The translations under genes were made by a program, and so were the position numbers. Below are positions 32,271-42,160 of a stretch of DNA of 64,000 nt, piece after piece; positions within the stretch are counted from its first letter, which is position 1; every line of letters starts with the position of its first letter. Source of the stretch: Paraburkholderia sp. SG-MS1. GTDB taxonomy: Bacteria; Pseudomonadota; Gammaproteobacteria; Burkholderiales; Burkholderiaceae. The DNA lies in assembly GCF_012275575.1 (NCBI RefSeq), contig NZ_NPIH01000238.1, positions 1 through 64,000 of the forward strand. Reading direction: 5' to 3'. The notes beneath the pieces were generated by a model that saw only the letters and a list, made by a program, of their open reading frames with translations, was not told the origin of the DNA and made no database searches.

Positions 32271-32293
32271 CCTAGGCAGAATTGTCACCAGAG

Positions 32294-33607
32294 CTACGTC
32301 GCAAACCGCTTCGCCACCCCGCTGCGACGATAGAGAACCAACGTCGCGACCAGCCCGCACACGGCGGCCAAGCTCAGCCAGTAACCCGGTGCCGCCCGGT
32401 CGCCCGTCACCTGGATGAGGTAGGTCGACACCGCTGGCGTAAAGCCGCCAAAGATCGCCGTGGCGAGGCTGAATGCGAGCGAAAAACCGGCCACGCGCAC
32501 GTTCTCCGGCATCACTTCGGTGAGCGCGGCCACCATCGCGCCGTTGTACATGCCGAAGAAGAACGAGAACCACAGCAGCACGATCAGCATGCGGCCGACA
32601 CTCGGCGACGACGCCAGCCACCACAGCGCCGGATACGCAGTCAGGATCGCCAGCACGGTAATCGCGATCAGGATGGGCCGGCGTCCGATGCGATCCGATA
32701 GCGCGCCACCAACCGGCAACCAGATGAAATTGCCGATGCCGACGCACAGCGTCACGATCAGACTGTCGGCAGTCGAGAGCTTCAGCACGGTCTTGCCGAA
32801 GGTCGGTGTGTAGACGGTGATCAGATAGAACGTCGTGGTGGTCATCGCGACCAGCAGCATGCCCGCGAACACGACCTGCCAGTTCTGCAACAGCGTGCCG
32901 AACACCTCGCGCGCGCTGGGACGATGCCGCTGCGCCTTGAACGCCTCCGTCTCTTCCAGCGAGCGGCGCAACGCGAAAAGCAGCGGCACGATCGCGCAGC
33001 CGATGAAGAACGGAATGCGCCATCCCCACGCGCCGATCGTCTCGGCGCTCATCCAGTGATTGAGGCCGTAGCCGAGCGCCGCCGCGATCACGATCGCGAC
33101 CTGCTGGCTCGCCGACTGCCAGCTCGTATAGAAACCTTTATGACCCGGCGTCGCGATCTCGGCGAGATAGACCGACACGCCACCCAGTTCGGCGCCCGCG
33201 GAAAAGCCCTGCAATAGCCGCCCGAGCAGCACGAGGGCCGGCGCCAGCAGACCGATCGACGTGAAGCCCGGCACGCAGCCGATCAGTATCGTGCCGCTCG
33301 CCATGATCGACAGCGTCACGATCAAGCCCTTGCGACGCCCCACCTGGTCGATGTACGCGCCGAGGAAAATCGCGCCGAGCGGCCGCATCAGGAACCCCGC
33401 GCCGAACACGGCGAAGGTGAGCATTAGCGACGCGAATTCGCTGCTCGTCGGGAAGAACACCTTCGAAATGTAAGGCGCGTAAAAGCCGAACAGAAAGAAG
33501 TCGAATTGTTCGAGAAAGTTGCCGCTGGTCACGCGCAGTACCGCGCCGACTTTCGACACGCGGGACGTGGCCGCGCTTGTCTCGATCGTATTTGTGGGGT
33601 TCATCAT
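32294..33607 (-). CDS. tcuC: MFS citrate/tricarballylate:H+ symporter family protein
   Basis: 437-aa metabolite:proton symporter with about 12 hydrophobic segments. It opens with [22 protein letters not shown] and has the loop motif [13 protein letters not shown] between segments 2 and 3 and [11 protein letters not shown] in the second half. The ATG at 33607 follows GGAG by 6 bp; the in-frame 33619 start is less likely. It is directly downstream of TcuB and TcuA homologues, which suggests tricarballylate or citrate as cargo (known for TcuC in Salmonella). Confidence 0.88.
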   Translation of the reverse strand: MMNPTNTIETSAATSRVSKVGAVLRVTSGNFLEQFDFFLFGFYAPYISKVFFPTSSEFASLMLTFAVFGAGFLMRPLGAIFLGAYIDQVGRRKGLIVTLSIMASGTILIGCVPGFTSIGLLAPALVLLGRLLQGFSAGAELGGVSVYLAEIATPGHKGFYTSWQSASQQVAIVIAAALGYGLNHWMSAETIGAWGWRIPFFIGCAIVPLLFALRRSLEETEAFKAQRHRPSAREVFGTLLQNWQVVFAGMLLVAMTTTTFYLITVYTPTFGKTVLKLSTADSLIVTLCVGIGNFIWLPVGGALSDRIGRRPILIAITVLAILTAYPALWWLASSPSVGRMLIVLLWFSFFFGMYNGAMVAALTEVMPENVRVAGFSLAFSLATAIFGGFTPAVSTYLIQVTGDRAAPGYWLSLAAVCGLVATLVLYRRSGVAKRFAT

Positions 33608-33666
33608 CGGGGTCTCCATTGTTCTGTTTTGCGATGCCGGCGACGCTTCACGCTTCAGGCTTGGCC

Positions 33667-34890
33667 TCAGTCGGCGCCGGCTTGCAGGCCGCTAGCGCGG
33701 CGTTTTTCAATCGCGGACTTGAGGAGCGCGGCGCTGCGATATATGCCGTGCGCGAACTTGCCGTACGGCAGCGTCGCGAACAGCGCCATCACCACACCGA
33801 GGTGCGACGCAAGCAACGCGGGCATGGCGGACGTGTCGCGGCCTGTCAGAAGCGCGAGGCCGCTGGCGCTCGTCAGCATCAGCAAGGCGATGAAACCGCG
33901 ATCCATCGGACGCTGTTTCGCGTCGCCGCGCGCGGGATCGCGCCGCAGGTTGAGCCACAGCAGACCGGCCGGCCCGATCAGCAGACCGACGCCGCCCAAC
34001 GAGCCCAGCACGACCGGCAGGCTCAGCATCGGATAAGGCGCCTCCTCGCCCAACACGTAGTGATACAGCGTCGCCACGACGGTCGCGGCGAAGCACAGCA
34101 TGAAGCCGTAGAACGTGAAGTGATGAAAGCGCCGGCGCGCGAGCGTGAAGCGGTCGTCCGCTTCGTTGCAACCGTCGCCGTGTCCGCCGTCGAGATAGGT
34201 GAGTCCGAGCACGTTGCGCGTCGCTTCGACGATCGCCGGTGCCGAGGCCGCACCCGCCGACACGTCGCGCCAGAACCGCGTCACGCCGATACCCAGCGCG
34301 AGCGCCGCGAAGCCGAACACCGCGCCGAAGATCAGCGCGAGCAGATTGTGCGGGAAGACCGTGTAGAAGCTCGACGCCCGCGCGCCCGGACGGTAGTCGA
34401 GCAGCGAACCCGACAGCGCGGTGCCGAGTATCAGGAACAGCGCGAGCCCGGCGGCCAGCGCGAGCGAGACGGTCAGGCCATTGCGTTTGTACAGGGCGCC
34501 CATCACGGGCGGCCACGCGTACTCGGTATAGGTTTCGAGCCGCACTTTCGCCATCGCCTGCGGGACGTTCACCGCGAATTCGTGCGGCGGTGCGTACTGG
34601 CACGCGTGATAGCACGCGCCGCAGTTGTGGCACAGGTTCGCCAGGTAATTGACGTCGGCCTTGCCGAATTCGAGGCGGCGTGTCATCGCCGGGAATACCG
34701 CACAAAAACCTTCGCAATAGCGGCACGCGTTGCATATCTGCATTTGCCGCGCGACTTCGGTTTCGTTATCGGTCAGCGGCACGATCCGGATGACTCGCGA
34801 CTGCGGATCACGCTCGACGGAGTGATCGGCGCGGCCGGGCGAGTCGGCCAATTGCTGCGCTTCACGCGCCAGCGCTTCAATTTTCTGCAC
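33667..34890 (-). CDS. tcuB: TcuB: iron-sulfur and heme membrane protein, tricarballylate utilisation
   Basis: Re-oxidises the flavin of TcuA and passes electrons to the membrane. The N-terminus has ferredoxin-like cysteines ([16 protein letters not shown] and [18 protein letters not shown]), followed by about six membrane segments. The GTG at 34890 has a GGGAG site and overlaps the tcuA stop by 14 bp, giving 407 aa. A longer frame to ATG 34956 or 35061 runs antisense-like through the tcuA repeat tail and is rejected. Confidence 0.92.
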   Translation of the reverse strand: MQKIEALAREAQQLADSPGRADHSVERDPQSRVIRIVPLTDNETEVARQMQICNACRYCEGFCAVFPAMTRRLEFGKADVNYLANLCHNCGACYHACQYAPPHEFAVNVPQAMAKVRLETYTEYAWPPVMGALYKRNGLTVSLALAAGLALFLILGTALSGSLLDYRPGARASSFYTVFPHNLLALIFGAVFGFAALALGIGVTRFWRDVSAGAASAPAIVEATRNVLGLTYLDGGHGDGCNEADDRFTLARRRFHHFTFYGFMLCFAATVVATLYHYVLGEEAPYPMLSLPVVLGSLGGVGLLIGPAGLLWLNLRRDPARGDAKQRPMDRGFIALLMLTSASGLALLTGRDTSAMPALLASHLGVVMALFATLPYGKFAHGIYRSAALLKSAIEKRRASGLQAGAD

Positions 34891-36343
34891 GGAAAACTCC
34901 CGATGATTGGCGTGCGCTTCGAGCCGCGTGTCCAGCGTGTCCCGCGTGTCCCGCATGCGCAGCCGCCTGGGCGGCCTGCGCCGCCTCGGTGCCGGCGATA
35001 CGCCCGAACGCCGTGCCGATCGACATGCCGACCCCTGCCGTATAGCCCTTGCCGAGCACATTGCCGGCCATCATCTCGCCCGCGACGAACAGGTTCTCGC
35101 TCGGCTGGCCGCCAAAATGCACCTGAGCCCGATCGTTGACCTTGAGCCCCAGGTAAGTGAACGTGATGCCGGGCTTGAGCGCATAGCCGTAGAACGGCGG
35201 CGTGTCGATCGGCCGGGCCCAGTGGGTCTTCGGTGGGACGAGCCGCTCGGTGTGGCAGTCGTCGAGCGCGGTGTGGTCAAACGTGCCGCCCCGGCAGGCG
35301 TCGTTGTACGCGGTGATGGTCCGCACGAACGCCGCTTCCGGCAGACCGAACTGGCGCGCCAGTCCGGCCAGCGTGTCGGATTTCTCACCGGGAAACACCG
35401 GCGGCATGAAACGGCCGATTGCCTTGGCGTCGATGATCGAATAGCCGGTCTGCCCTGGCTGCTGCGCAACGAGGCGTCCCCAGATCGCGTAACGTTTGGG
35501 CCAGAAGTCCTCGCCCTCGTCATAGAACCGCTCAGCGTCACGATTGACCACCACGCCCAGCGACACGCAGTCGATCCGCGTGCAGATGCCGCCGTCGTAG
35601 AGCGGCGCGCGCGCGTCGATCGCGACGCAATGCGATTGCGACGGATCGCCGATCGAATCCGCGCCCGCGTCGATCATGTGCTTGAGCAACACGCCCTTGT
35701 TAAAGCGCGTGCCGCGAATCAGGAAGTTATCAGCGGGCCATTCGCCGCGCTCATTCTGGCCCCACGCTTCTCTAAGCCACTCGCGATTGGACTCGAAGCC
35801 GCCCGCCGCCAGCACGCAGGCACGTGCCTCGAAACGACGGCTGCCACTACACGCCGCGACGAAGCGGCCATCATCGAGTTCGATCGCATCGACTGGCGTG
35901 TCGTAGAGAACCCGCACGCCGAGCGCTTCGGCACTGCGGTAATACGCGTTGACGAGCGCCTTGCCGCCGCCCATGAAAAACGCGTTGGTGCGCGCGACGT
36001 GCAGCGCACCGGACAGCGGCGGCTGAAACCGCACACCGTGTTTGCGCATCCACGGACGGCAAGTTGCGGACGCGCGAATCACGAGACGCGCGAGGTGCTC
36101 GTTCGTGATGCCGCCCGTCACCTTCAGCAGATCGCGCCAGTATTCTTCTTCCGGATACGCTTCGACGAGCACGTCTTGCGGTGCATCGTGCATGCAGCGC
36201 AGATTGCGGGTGTGTTGTGAGTTGCCGCCCCGCCACTCGCGCGGGGCCGATTCGAGAAGGAGGACTGACGCGCCCGCTTCGCGCGCCATCAGCGCGGCGC
36301 ACAGCGCGGCATTGCCTCCTCCGATCACGAGTACATCGACCAT
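34877..36343 (-). CDS. tcuA: TcuA: FAD-dependent tricarballylate dehydrogenase
   Basis: Oxidises tricarballylate to cis-aconitate. FAD-binding [17 protein letters not shown] at the N-terminus, fumarate-reductase-like core ([20 protein letters not shown]) and the C-terminal FAD loop [23 protein letters not shown] (in part) are present; 488 aa. The last 30 residues are odd: Ala-rich with [10 protein letters not shown] from a 9-bp tandem repeat (about 34923-34960), likely length-variable and not functional. It overlaps tcuB by 14 bp. Confidence 0.92.
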   Translation of the reverse strand: MVDVLVIGGGNAALCAALMAREAGASVLLLESAPREWRGGNSQHTRNLRCMHDAPQDVLVEAYPEEEYWRDLLKVTGGITNEHLARLVIRASATCRPWMRKHGVRFQPPLSGALHVARTNAFFMGGGKALVNAYYRSAEALGVRVLYDTPVDAIELDDGRFVAACSGSRRFEARACVLAAGGFESNREWLREAWGQNERGEWPADNFLIRGTRFNKGVLLKHMIDAGADSIGDPSQSHCVAIDARAPLYDGGICTRIDCVSLGVVVNRDAERFYDEGEDFWPKRYAIWGRLVAQQPGQTGYSIIDAKAIGRFMPPVFPGEKSDTLAGLARQFGLPEAAFVRTITAYNDACRGGTFDHTALDDCHTERLVPPKTHWARPIDTPPFYGYALKPGITFTYLGLKVNDRAQVHFGGQPSENLFVAGEMMAGNVLGKGYTAGVGMSIGTAFGRIAGTEAAQAAQAAAHAGHAGHAGHAARSARQSSGVFRAEN

Positions 36344-36521
36344 CTAGCTTGCCTCCTGTCGACCGGAGTTGGCGCTGTGGCTGTCGGCCATCCAGCGCGC
36401 TGACGCCGATCCCATGCAACGTAATTGCTTCGAGGCGAACTGTAGTCAGCGGCGGCAAACGCCGCCATCAGCAAACGGGCTAGAGGTCTTCAGCTTTCGT
36501 GAACGGGCGGCCTTGATCGAG

Positions 36522-37442
36522 TTAGCGGAGTTTCGCGCCGGGCCAGCGGCCCTCCTTCACCAGCGTACGCGCGACGTCCGCGAGCACGACGCGCGCCGCC
36601 AGCGCAGCCGGGGACAATTCGTCGTCGGACACGCTGACCAGCAGGTTCGCCCGGACCGCGTCGGTGTCCGCGATACGGCTGCTTGCAAGCATCGCGTTCT
36701 CCGATCGCGCGAGCGCCGCGCCGGGCTGGATGGTCGCACCCAAGCCGCCGCGCACCGCGTCCATCAGGATGGCGAGACCGTCCGCCTCGGCGGCGAGATG
36801 CGGCTCGTACTTCGCGCGTTTGAACGCGGAGGTCAGCAAGGCTCGCAAACCGTGCGAGCCGCTTGGCAGGATCAGCGGCAGATCGCCGAGCTTCGACAAA
36901 CGCACTTCGCGTTGCGTCGGCATGCCGGCCAGATCACGCGCACCGATCACGAAGAGCCGCTCGTCGAGCAGCGGCATGACGCTCCAGCGTTGGGTGGGCG
37001 CTTCCTGAAACAGGATGGCGAGGTCGATGGTCCGCGCGCCGAGCATCGATGCGAGATAGCCAGACAGGCTTTCGACCATGCGCAACCGGATGTCCGGATA
37101 GCGTTCGCGCATCGCGCGCATAAAGGGCAGACCGAGCACGCCGGTGGTGCTGGGCGCGAGCCCGACGCTGACGTGTCCCGAGAGCCGCGCCTCGCGCGCG
37201 GCGAGCGCCGCGTCGTCGATATGGCGTAATGCCAACTGAGCCTGCCGCCAGAACGCGAGCCCGGCATCAGTCGGCACGACGCCGCTCGAGGTTCGCTGCA
37301 ACAGCCGGGTCGATAGCTCGCTTTCGAGCCGCGCGATCTGCTGGCTCAGCGCCGAGGTCACGACGCCCAGTTCGAGCGCCGCCTTGCCCATGCTGCCGTG
37401 TTCGATCACGCTGATGAAGTAACGCAGCTGCCGCAGTTCCAT
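36522..37442 (-). CDS. LysR-family regulator, TcuR-like
   Basis: 306-aa LysR protein: helix-turn-helix at residues 1-60 (MELRQLRYFISVIEHGSMGKAALELGVVTSALSQQIARLE) and a substrate-binding co-inducer domain. ATG 37442 is behind a GGGA site; the extra 14 codons to 37484 are rejected. It is co-oriented with, and 178 bp upstream of, tcuA, so it probably controls tcuABC. The effector may be tricarballylate or citrate (inference). Confidence 0.92.
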   Translation of the reverse strand: MELRQLRYFISVIEHGSMGKAALELGVVTSALSQQIARLESELSTRLLQRTSSGVVPTDAGLAFWRQAQLALRHIDDAALAAREARLSGHVSVGLAPSTTGVLGLPFMRAMRERYPDIRLRMVESLSGYLASMLGARTIDLAILFQEAPTQRWSVMPLLDERLFVIGARDLAGMPTQREVRLSKLGDLPLILPSGSHGLRALLTSAFKRAKYEPHLAAEADGLAILMDAVRGGLGATIQPGAALARSENAMLASSRIADTDAVRANLLVSVSDDELSPAALAARVVLADVARTLVKEGRWPGAKLR

Positions 37443-37498
37443 CGGAGTTTCCCGCGAGGCCATGCACCCGCGGCCGCGCCGCACGTGCGAAAAAACGT

Positions 37499-38221
37499 TT
37501 AGTCCGGCAACTCGGCCGCGCCCATGCGCCGCGCGATCACGCGGGCGCGCTGGGTCAGATAGGCGGAGCTGCGGTGTTCATCGAAGTATTTGGGCCGCGG
37601 CAGCATCACGGCGAGGCGCGCGGACTGCGCCGCGCTCAGCTTGGCCGCCGAGGTCTTGTAGTAATACTGGGCCGCCGCTTCGGCGCCGTACACCCCATTG
37701 CCCCACTCGACGGAGTTCAGATAGATCTCGAAGATCCGTTCCTTGTCCATCAAGGTTTCGAGCATCCAGGTAATGATCAGCTCCTGGCCTTTGCGGATAT
37801 AGCTCTTCTCACGGGACAGAAACAGATTGCGCGCGAGCTGCTGGGTGATCGTCGAACCGCCGCGCACGATTTTGCCGCGCGCCTTGTTGCGCTCCCACGC
37901 CTGCAGGATCGCGTCGGTCTCATAGCCTTTGTTGTTGACGAAGTTCGCGTCTTCGGAGGCGATGATCGCACGCTTCAGATTGCGCGAGATCTGGTCGTAC
38001 GGCACCCACGTATGCTGCAACGAGAGGTCCGGCCGATCCTGCGACAGGCGCCACGCATCCGAGCGCATGAACGCGGTCGAGCGCGGGTTCACATAATTCC
38101 AGACCGCGATCTGCGTGAAGTAGAACGCCTGCGTCGCGAGCCAGGCGATCACCAGCACGGCGCCCAGATAGATCACCCATCGCACCGGACTGGGCCGGCT
38201 TGCGCGCCGCGTTGCTGTCAT
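37499..38221 (-). CDS. mtgA: Monofunctional biosynthetic peptidoglycan transglycosylase
   Basis: Polymerises lipid II into glycan strands at the inner membrane. One N-terminal membrane anchor (about residues 14-36) precedes the GT51 domain with [17 protein letters not shown] (catalytic Glu), [17 protein letters not shown] (the second motif) and [13 protein letters not shown]. No transpeptidase domain follows, as expected for MtgA; 240 aa. It is 48 bp downstream of aroE. Confidence 0.95.
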   Translation of the reverse strand: MTATRRASRPSPVRWVIYLGAVLVIAWLATQAFYFTQIAVWNYVNPRSTAFMRSDAWRLSQDRPDLSLQHTWVPYDQISRNLKRAIIASEDANFVNNKGYETDAILQAWERNKARGKIVRGGSTITQQLARNLFLSREKSYIRKGQELIITWMLETLMDKERIFEIYLNSVEWGNGVYGAEAAAQYYYKTSAAKLSAAQSARLAVMLPRPKYFDEHRSSAYLTQRARVIARRMGAAELPD

Positions 38222-38269
38222 GTGCGTTCCAGTTCTCGAATGGACGGTACCGTCAGGCGATGCGCGGGT

Positions 38270-39133
38270 CTAGGCGTGCGACGGCGCCGTCAGCAGCGCA
38301 CGCAACTCGGCCAGCACCGGCGCGCCGTCGGGCCGCACGCCGCGCCACACGTGAAACGATTCGGCGGCCTGTTCGACCAGCATGCCGAGACCGTCGGCGC
38401 CGCGTGCGCCCAGCTTGTGCGCGTGCTCCAGGAAGACCGTCGGGTGCGCGCCGTACATCATGTCGTACGCGAGCGTGCCGTTGCCGAACGCGCGGTCGTC
38501 GCAGTCGGGCAACGACGCGTCGAGACTGCCCGCCGTCGCGTTGACGATCACGTCGTACTGGCCCGCTTCGATCGCGCGCGCGCTGCCGCCGGTCAGCCGG
38601 CACGCGGCATCGTGCGCGGCCTGCGCGAACTGATCGACGAGCGCTTCGGCCTTCGCCGCGGTGCGATTGACGATGGTCAGCGTATGCGGCATGCGCTCCA
38701 GCATCGGCAGCACGACGCCGCGCGCGGCGCCACCCGCGCCGAGCAACAGAATGCGCGCGCCCTTCAGCGACACGCCGAGATTCACCTCGATGTCGCGCAC
38801 GAGACCGACGCCGTCGGTGTTGTCGCCGTAGATGCCGTTCGAGTCGAAGCGCAACGTGTTCACTGCACCCGCCGCCGCCGCGCGCGGCGACAATGTCGTG
38901 GCGAACGCATGTGCGTCGAGCTTGAACGGCACGGTCACGTTCAGGCCGCGTCCGCCCGCGTCGATGAAGGCGCGCACGTGCGGCACGAATGCGTCGACCG
39001 GCGCGAGCAGCGCGCCGTATTCGACCGGCTCGCCGGTTTGCCCGGCGAAACGGCCGTGAATAAACGGCGACTTGCTATGGCCGACCGGATTGCCGATGAC
39101 CGCATAGCGCTCACGTGTCTGATTGGCGCTCAT
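38270..39133 (-). CDS. aroE: Shikimate dehydrogenase
   Basis: NADPH reductase of the shikimate pathway. YAVIGNPVGHSKSP (substrate site) at about residues 10-23, NVTVPFK with the catalytic lysine, GDNTDGVGLV and the LLLGAGGAARGV dinucleotide motif are intact; 287 aa. Its ATG overlaps the upstream ribonuclease stop by 4 bp (ATGA). Confidence 0.96.
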   Translation of the reverse strand: MSANQTRERYAVIGNPVGHSKSPFIHGRFAGQTGEPVEYGALLAPVDAFVPHVRAFIDAGGRGLNVTVPFKLDAHAFATTLSPRAAAAGAVNTLRFDSNGIYGDNTDGVGLVRDIEVNLGVSLKGARILLLGAGGAARGVVLPMLERMPHTLTIVNRTAAKAEALVDQFAQAAHDAACRLTGGSARAIEAGQYDVIVNATAGSLDASLPDCDDRAFGNGTLAYDMMYGAHPTVFLEHAHKLGARGADGLGMLVEQAAESFHVWRGVRPDGAPVLAELRALLTAPSHA

Positions 39134-41250
39134 CGTCCCGGCTCCGCGATGTGCTGATCGGCGGCTGCGCCGCTTGCGCTGTCGTCGTCGTTGTTGTCGG
39201 TGCCGGCATCGGCCGCTGCGCCGTCGCCGTCCAGTTCGGCTTCGGCCTGCGCCTCGGCTTCGCCTTCGGCGCTGTCGTCTGCCGCGTCGATGATTTCGTC
39301 ATCGCCTTCTTCCGCTTCTTCCGCTTCGGCGCCGCTCGTCACGGTCGGCGCGTCGAGCACGTGCAACAGACGCACGGACGCTTCGACGGTCAACTCGTCG
39401 ATCGACATCACTTCCATCTGCAAGCGCGTGCCGCGCGCGTGCACGCCGAGGCCCGGCACATGCAGCAGCAACGGAATCTCTTCGAGACGCACCAGATCGC
39501 CCTTCACCACCGACGCCACCACCTGCTTGCGGTTCTCCTGCTTCAGCCAGCGCAGGCACCAGAAGTACTCCATGCGGCGCTGATGATCCGCATACGCGGT
39601 GTAGGTGTCGTCGAAGCCTTGCACGACGGCGAACAGATCGGCGTCCTTCGGCTTGAACGGCGCGGCGAGTTTCGCGGTCACGCCATGCTGCACGCAGGCG
39701 ATCAGTTGCCACTGGTTCACCAGGTCGACGTAACGGCGCAGCGGCGACGTGCTCCACGCGTATTGCGTGACGCCGAGGCCTTCGTGCGGCGCGGCGTTGG
39801 TCTGCATGCGCGTGCGCTTCGGACCGCTCGGCGCGCCGAACGCGCGCTGCGTGCGGTAAATGCCCGGTACGCCGTGGTCGTGCAGGAACGCGCCCCACGA
39901 CGAGTTCGCGAGAATCGCCAGTTCGGCGACGATCGTGTCGAGGGGCGAACCGCGCCGGCGCGGCGTGATCGTGATGTGCTCGCCTTCCACGTAGAAGTTG
40001 AAGTCCGTATTGCGCTGCACTTCGCGGCGCAGACCGTAGCCGGCGCGCGCGGTCTGGCGCTTTTCGAAGAGCGCCTGCGCAAACGGCCACAGCACGGCGA
40101 TGTCTTCCTTGTGCGGATAGTCGCCGGCGCCGGCGGCGAGCGCCTCTTCGGTGACAAGTTCGTCGAGCGTGTTGTGGCGCAGGTTGTTCTTCACGAACAC
40201 GCGCTCTGCACGCGTTTCGCTCGCGACGATCTCCTGGGTTTCGCGATTGACGATCACATACAACGACAGCGCCGGCCGCAAGCCACCTTCAGCCAGCGTG
40301 AATGCTTCGACGACGCTGTCGGGCAACATCGTGATCTTGTCCCCCGGCATGTACACGGTCGACAAACGCGTGCGCGCTATCGCGTCGACTTCGTCGCCCC
40401 GCTGGATGCCGAGCGCCGGCGCGGCGATGTGCACGCCGATCCGCACGCGGCCGTCGGCCAGGTGCTCGACGGAGAACGCGTCGTCGATTTCGGTGGTGGT
40501 GATGTCGTCGATCGAGAACGCCTCGACGTTCGCTTCCGGCAAATCGTCCGGCAAGCTGCCGATGCTGACGGGCGGGAAGCCCGTGCCGTGCGGGAAGAAC
40601 TCGGAGAGGAATTTCGCCTCGTGCAGCGCGCGCGCCGACGGGATCGCGCCGCATTCGAGCATCAGGCGCGCTTGCGAAATGCCACGCGCGGCGGCCGCGC
40701 CTTCGAGCGCCTTGTATTCGATCGTGTTCTTGTCCGGCTTGGTCAGCAACGCGAGCGCGGTCTTGCCGGTGAAGGCTTCCGGCAGACGGCCGGCCTTCAG
40801 TTCTTCCTCGTAGCCCTGCTGCACCAGCGCCTGCTGACGCTTGCGTTCGAGGCCGGCCAGCGCCATCTTCAGTTGTTCCTGCGGCGCGCGTTGATACATG
40901 CCCCGGCCCTTGCGGCGGAAGTACACCGGCGCGCCGTGCATGCGCAGCACCAGCGCCGCGCGCTCGATCGAACCGAAGCTTTCGCCGAAGTACTCGGCGC
41001 CCAGCGTGGCAAACGGGAATTCGTCGTCCGGCGCGCATTCCCACAAGAAGTCCAGGTCGATGTCCTGCGCGGCGGCGTCGGCCTGCTGCATTAGCTCGGC
41101 CGCGCTCGGCTTGTCGAATTCGATCAGCACGTCTTTGGCGCGCACCTTCGCGCGCCGGCCGCCCGGCAACTCGACCTGAAACGCGTCACCCTGGCGCGAC
41201 AACACGCTGCCTGCCTTGAAACTGCCCGATTCCTCGAAGAAAACGTTCAC
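39130..41250 (-). CDS. RNase II/RNase R family exoribonuclease (RNB domain)
   Basis: 3'-5' hydrolytic exoribonuclease. The RNB catalytic aspartate cluster is in FSIDDITTTEIDDAFSVE, followed by GVHIAAPAL and YMPGDKITMLP. Arg- and Tyr-rich active-site parts occur further on (YAWSTSPLRRYVDLVNQW). Length is 706 aa. The final 55 residues are extremely acidic (Glu/Asp/Ala runs) and low-complexity. No clear S1 domain is seen, so a betaproteobacterial RNase II-like role is safer than RNase R. It is coupled to aroE (ATGA). Confidence 0.9.
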   Translation of the reverse strand: MNVFFEESGSFKAGSVLSRQGDAFQVELPGGRRAKVRAKDVLIEFDKPSAAELMQQADAAAQDIDLDFLWECAPDDEFPFATLGAEYFGESFGSIERAALVLRMHGAPVYFRRKGRGMYQRAPQEQLKMALAGLERKRQQALVQQGYEEELKAGRLPEAFTGKTALALLTKPDKNTIEYKALEGAAAARGISQARLMLECGAIPSARALHEAKFLSEFFPHGTGFPPVSIGSLPDDLPEANVEAFSIDDITTTEIDDAFSVEHLADGRVRIGVHIAAPALGIQRGDEVDAIARTRLSTVYMPGDKITMLPDSVVEAFTLAEGGLRPALSLYVIVNRETQEIVASETRAERVFVKNNLRHNTLDELVTEEALAAGAGDYPHKEDIAVLWPFAQALFEKRQTARAGYGLRREVQRNTDFNFYVEGEHITITPRRRGSPLDTIVAELAILANSSWGAFLHDHGVPGIYRTQRAFGAPSGPKRTRMQTNAAPHEGLGVTQYAWSTSPLRRYVDLVNQWQLIACVQHGVTAKLAAPFKPKDADLFAVVQGFDDTYTAYADHQRRMEYFWCLRWLKQENRKQVVASVVKGDLVRLEEIPLLLHVPGLGVHARGTRLQMEVMSIDELTVEASVRLLHVLDAPTVTSGAEAEEAEEGDDEIIDAADDSAEGEAEAQAEAELDGDGAAADAGTDNNDDDSASGAAADQHIAEPGR

Positions 41251-41557
41251 TCAATACTCTCGTTCTGACTTGCATCTGCCGGCGCGCCCGATTTCGTTCA
41301 GCGATCGGTCACTGCGTGCGCGGCACGGCAACGTGTTCGTGGTAGTGGATCCGCGGCGCCTTACGTACGGATACGCGCGCCGGCGGCTTGAATCTGATTC
41401 CAGTCTGGTGACAGGCAGCGGCTTCACTGCGGGTCGGATGCATCGGTGACCGGCGGCGGCTTCGCCGCCAGGCCGTACGCCTGAGCCTCTACTCAGGACG
41501 TCGCTTCGGACCGCCGCGTCGGCACGCAACATCAGGACGCGTCGGATCGCTATTACT
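41251..41557. other. 307-bp intergenic region
   Basis: Nothing convincing is seen. An open minus frame (41251-41532) is Arg/Ser-rich, lacks a ribosome site and reads as chance. It probably holds the promoter of the RNB gene and the end of yqiA. Confidence 0.4.
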
Positions 41558-42160
41558 TCATGCCGCTTCGCGCGGCGCCGGCGGCTCGACGTCTTCGGCG
41601 TCGCAAAAGGCCAGCACGTCGTCGACGTATTGCGCGAACTCGCTGATCGCGTGGTCGCTTCCTTCGATCAGCGTAGTGCGTGCGCCGCGATAGTGCGCAA
41701 GCATTTCGCGATAGTCGAGCACTTCGTCGCCGGTGGCGGCCACCAGATAATAGCGTTCGGGCCGCGTGATCGACGCGACGCCGAGCGCGCGCAGCTCATC
41801 CAGATGATGCGGTTCGACGACGATGCTGCCGCCGCCATGCCACAACGGCTGCTCGCCGAGATACGCGCTCAGGTCGCGCTGCGGCACGACCGCCGGGTTC
41901 AGCAGCACGGCCGGCCAACCGTGCTTCTCCGCCAGATGCGTGGCGAAATAGCCGCCGAGCGAACTGCCGATCACCGTCACATTTTTCGGTTTTGCGGCAT
42001 CCACCAACGATTCGGCGAGTGCCACCGTGTCGAACGGTGAAACGGGCAGCATCGGGCAGCACCACTCGTCGGCGCGGCCCAGCTCGGCCAGACGCGCCGC
42101 CAGCACGCGCGCCTTGAACGAATTGGGCGACGAGCGGAACCCGTGCAGATAGAGAATCAC
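41558..42160 (-). CDS. YqiA-type alpha/beta-hydrolase (esterase)
   Basis: 200-aa small hydrolase: YLHGFRSSPNSFKA N-terminus (oxyanion site), nucleophile elbow VIGSSLGGYFA, and LIEGSDHAISEF with the catalytic histidine. Natural substrate unknown; E. coli YqiA hydrolyses short esters. The GTG at 42160 follows GAGG and overlaps the mpl stop (GTGA). The frame running up to 42724 is the antisense-like shadow of mpl and is rejected. Confidence 0.9.
   Translation of the reverse strand: MILYLHGFRSSPNSFKARVLAARLAELGRADEWCCPMLPVSPFDTVALAESLVDAAKPKNVTVIGSSLGGYFATHLAEKHGWPAVLLNPAVVPQRDLSAYLGEQPLWHGGGSIVVEPHHLDELRALGVASITRPERYYLVAATGDEVLDYREMLAHYRGARTTLIEGSDHAISEFAQYVDDVLAFCDAEDVEPPAPREAA

Noticed and set aside
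41251-41532. 93-aa minus-strand open frame
   Set aside because: No ribosome site, Arg/Ser-rich, no protein-like pattern.
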